Source: Phycisphaerales bacterium UBA2218 (GTDB lineage Bacteria; Planctomycetota; Phycisphaerae; Sedimentisphaerales; Anaerobacaceae). Taken from it: 7,069 bases of DNA. The notes below the pieces were generated by a model. That model was not told where the DNA came from and did not search any database. It saw nothing but the letters and a program-made list of their open reading frames with translations. A program made the translations under genes and the position numbers. Within the stretch, counting starts at the first letter, position 1. Each line of letters starts with the position of its first letter. Where the stretch lies: contig DCUI01000091.1 in the NCBI GenBank assembly GCA_002327785.1, positions 1 through 7,069 on the forward strand. Reading direction: 5' to 3'. Of this stretch, positions 5,116 to 7,069 are shown one piece after another.

Positions 5116-6066
5116 ATGAGCTGTGGCTCTGGTGTTCTGGCGAAGCCGTTGTGCGGGATCATCCCGCCCATGATTACGCCGTTGGTGGATCGTGATACGC
5201 TGGACGTTGCCGGTCTGGAGCGGCTGATCGAGCACGTCCTGGCGGGGGGCGTCCATGGATTATTCATCCTCGGCACCACCGGCGAGGCCGCCAGCTTGAG
5301 CCACCGCCTCCGGCACGACTTCATTGACCGCGTCTGCTCCCAGGTGAATCGGCGAGTGCCGGTGTTGGTGGGGATTACGGACACTTCCTTTGTCGAGTCG
5401 GCCAACGTCGCGCAGAAGGCGGCGCAGGCCGGCGCCCAGGGACTGGTGCTCGCTCCGCCGTACTACTTCCCCGCGGGCCAGCCCGAGTTGCTGGAGTATC
5501 TGGAGCATCTCGTGCCCGAGCTGTCGCTGCCGCTGTTCCTGTACAACATGCCGAACCGTCCGAGCCCGGGGTTCGATCCGAACACGGTTCGCGCCGCCGC
5601 GGATATCCGAGGCATCGTCGGGATCAAGGATAGCTCGGCCAACATGTTGTACTTCCATCAGCTCCTGTCCATGCTGGAGGACCGGCCGGACTTCACGCTG
5701 CTGATGGGTCCTGAGCAGCTTCTCGCCGAGACCATTCTGCTGGGTGGTCACGGCGGAGTCTGCGGCGGGGCCAACCTGCTGCCGCGCCTGTATGTGGACC
5801 TGTACGAGGCGGCTCGTGCGAAGGACCTGGCCCGAGTCGAGTCGCTGCACAGGATGGTTATGCGAGTCAACGCGACGATCTACAGCGTGGGCCGGTTCCC
5901 ATCGAGCTTCATCAAGGGGCTCAAGTGCGCCCTGTCCCTGCTTGGGGTCTGTAATGATTTCCTCGCCGAGCCGTTCCACCGGTTCCGCGAGCCGCAGCGA
6001 GACATGGTCCGCAAGCACATGGAAGAACTGGGCGTCTTCGACGAGAAATCGGGCCTCTTGCGATAA
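5116..6066 (+). CDS. DapA-family (dihydrodipicolinate synthase/N-acetylneuraminate lyase) aldolase
   Basis: This 316-aa cytoplasmic protein belongs to the DapA/NanA class I aldolase family, (beta/alpha)8 barrels that form a Schiff base with pyruvate-type keto acids. Visible features in 316-aa numbering are GIIPPMITPL (14-23), pyruvate-binding GTTGE (53-57), APPYY (113-117), catalytic YNMPNR (Y143, R148), Schiff-base lysine in GIKDSS (K171), and GGHGGVCGGANLLP near 210-223. Spacing matches E. coli DapA (T44/T45, Y133, R138, K161) with an offset of about 10. The Arg after YNxP is found in true dihydrodipicolinate synthases, but paralogs can keep it. The protein is some 24 residues longer than E. 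coli DapA (292 aa). The neighbour 11 bases downstream is a sodium:solute symporter, with no lysine-pathway gene nearby, which favours a catabolic role (cleavage of an imported sugar acid or sialic-acid-like compound). This is inference, and lysine biosynthesis cannot be excluded. Confidence 0.88.
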   Translation: MSCGSGVLAKPLCGIIPPMITPLVDRDTLDVAGLERLIEHVLAGGVHGLFILGTTGEAASLSHRLRHDFIDRVCSQVNRRVPVLVGITDTSFVESANVAQKAAQAGAQGLVLAPPYYFPAGQPELLEYLEHLVPELSLPLFLYNMPNRPSPGFDPNTVRAAADIRGIVGIKDSSANMLYFHQLLSMLEDRPDFTLLMGPEQLLAETILLGGHGGVCGGANLLPRLYVDLYEAARAKDLARVESLHRMVMRVNATIYSVGRFPSSFIKGLKCALSLLGVCNDFLAEPFHRFREPQRDMVRKHMEELGVFDEKSGLLR

Positions 6067-6077
6067 GGCGGTGGAGC

Positions 6078-7069
6078 ATGGACGGCAAACTGGACGCCAT
6101 CGACATAGCGATCCTGGCCGCGTACTGCGTGGTTGTCATCGGGATGGGCATTTACTACACCCGCAAGTGCCGCACGGCGGAGGAATTCATGGTGGCGGGG
6201 CGATCCATCCCCGCCTGGGCGGCCGGACTGGCCATCATGAGCACGTACACCAGCAGCATCTCGTACATCGCCACCCCCGGCAAGGCCTACGATACCAACT
6301 GGCATCCCATTATCTTTTCTCTGGCGATCTTTCCTGTGGCCTGGCTGGCCTGTCGATATGCTGTGCCCTACTACCGGAGGATGAAGCTGCTGTCCGTCTA
6401 CGAGTTCCTCGAGGAGCGGATCGGGGCCTGGGGACGGGTGTACGCCGCCTTGTCCTTCCTGCTCTACATCGTGGGCCGAACGGCGGTGATCCTGTATCTC
6501 GTGAGCCTGCTGCTCAACCAGTTCCTGGATTGGCCGATTGCGATGATCATCGTTGTCATCGGAGTGGTCACCATCGTCTACACCCTTCTGGGCGGCATGG
6601 AGGCCGTGATCTGGACGGATGTCATGCAGTCGGTCATCATGATCGGTGGGCTGCTGTTCTGTGTCGTGAGCCTGTCGTGGCGGATTTGCACGGGCCCCGA
6701 GCCGCTGATCCAGGCGGCCGTGGACGCCCACAAGTTCAGCCTCGGCAGTTGGGACCTGTCGCTTTCCTCGCGGACCATCTGGGTGATGATCATCTACGGC
6801 GTGACGGAGAACCTCCGCAATCTCCTGGCGGACCAGAACTTCGTGCAGAAGTATTCGTCCGTGCCGACCGAGCGTCAGGCCCGGCGGTCCATCTGGATTG
6901 CGATGTTGATCTACATCCCGATGACGGCGATCTTCCTGTACATCGGGACGGCGCTGTTCGCGTTTTATTCGACCGGCCAGGCCGGCTCGGCCGTCACCAA
7001 GGGCGACGAGGCCTTTCCCTACTTCATCGCGACGCAGCTTCCGGCGGGACTCAAGGGCCTCATCCTGGC
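6078..7069 (+). CDS. Sodium:solute symporter, SSS family (3' partial)
   Basis: An open frame starts at ATG 6078 and runs off the right edge, giving 330 residues. AAGG (6065-6068) overlaps the stop codon of the DapA-family gene and lies 9 bases upstream, so the genes are probably co-transcribed and translationally coupled. The protein is strongly hydrophobic, with many transmembrane helices beginning at residues 9-27 (IDIAILAAYCVVVIGMGIYY). SSS-family signatures include the post-helix-1 segment TAEEFMVAGRSIPAWAAGLA (33-52), STYTSSISYIATPG (55-68), the characteristic LLGGMEAVIWTDVMQSVIMI (170-189) with a glycine pair after it, and RNLLADQNFVQKYSS (247-261). The family couples Na+ to uptake of sugars, sialic acid, amino acids or other small solutes. 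The visible part cannot set the substrate. Family members usually have roughly 450-650 residues, so about a third or more of the protein is missing at the right edge. Confidence 0.9.
   Translation, partial: MDGKLDAIDIAILAAYCVVVIGMGIYYTRKCRTAEEFMVAGRSIPAWAAGLAIMSTYTSSISYIATPGKAYDTNWHPIIFSLAIFPVAWLACRYAVPYYRRMKLLSVYEFLEERIGAWGRVYAALSFLLYIVGRTAVILYLVSLLLNQFLDWPIAMIIVVIGVVTIVYTLLGGMEAVIWTDVMQSVIMIGGLLFCVVSLSWRICTGPEPLIQAAVDAHKFSLGSWDLSLSSRTIWVMIIYGVTENLRNLLADQNFVQKYSSVPTERQARRSIWIAMLIYIPMTAIFLYIGTALFAFYSTGQAGSAVTKGDEAFPYFIATQLPAGLKGLIL

Noticed and set aside
5260..6018. 252-residue minus-strand open frame opposite the DapA-family gene
   Set aside because: It is a shadow frame with a Gln/Arg/His-rich translation and no domain, opposite an intact active-site-bearing gene.
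5880..6731. 283-residue minus-strand open frame opposite the aldolase end and symporter start
   Set aside because: Its His/Asp/Gln-rich translation is what antisense of membrane-protein codons produces. The plus strand encodes clear SSS-family motifs.
1..7069. CRISPR array, tRNA/rRNA gene, transposase or integrase
   Set aside because: No regularly spaced direct repeats, cloverleaf-like sequence, or transposase or integrase motifs were seen on either strand.

Overview
The window looks like a piece of a GC-rich, Gram-negative-type genome, most likely from the Planctomycetota or a related PVC-group lineage. The lineage call is an inference. It rests on gene content: a hydrazine-synthase-alpha-related (HzsA-like) diheme protein, a stand-alone ceramidase-type N-terminal domain, a DapA-family paralog paired with a sodium:solute symporter, and a short TolC-hairpin-like exported protein. 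These families are frequent together in planctomycete genomes. No marker gene such as rRNA or a ribosomal protein is present to settle it.

Layout. Bases 3-131 are the C-terminal end of a gene whose start lies to the left, probably a winged-helix-like small protein. Bases 132-531 hold no convincing gene. They contain fragments resembling dispersed intergenic repeats and a weak terminator-like hairpin. On the minus strand, 532-2868 encodes an exported HzsA-related protein (about 778 aa) with a beta-propeller-type front half and two CXXCH heme c sites. It is transcribed divergently from 2997-4286, an exported 429-aa neutral/alkaline ceramidase-type hydrolase. The two share a 128-base gap in which overlapping back-to-back promoters can be proposed. 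A convergent minus-strand gene, 4353-4835, encodes a 160-aa membrane-anchored or secreted helical protein built from two copies of a TolC-like hairpin. Bases 4836-5115 are a second divergent promoter region. It leads into 5116-6066, a DapA-family (beta/alpha)8 lyase or aldolase, and 6078 onward, an SSS-family sodium:solute symporter cut by the window end. These last two sit 11 bases apart and almost certainly form an operon that continues to the right.

How they may work together (inference). The symporter would bring a small organic solute, for example a sugar acid or sialic-acid-like compound, into the cytoplasm, and the DapA-family enzyme would cleave it to pyruvate or a related keto acid. 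The ceramidase-type hydrolase and the HzsA-like protein carry export signals and would act outside the inner membrane. The sequence does not show the substrate of any of them. I found no transposase, integrase, CRISPR array, tRNA or rRNA, and no clear undescribed defence or mobile system. The most under-characterised element is the HzsA-like diheme protein and its divergent pairing with the ceramidase-type gene.

Three genes (HzsA-like, TolC-like, DapA-family) have longer in-frame upstream ATGs. In each case ribosome-binding sites, signal-peptide position or proposed promoters favour the shorter starts given here.
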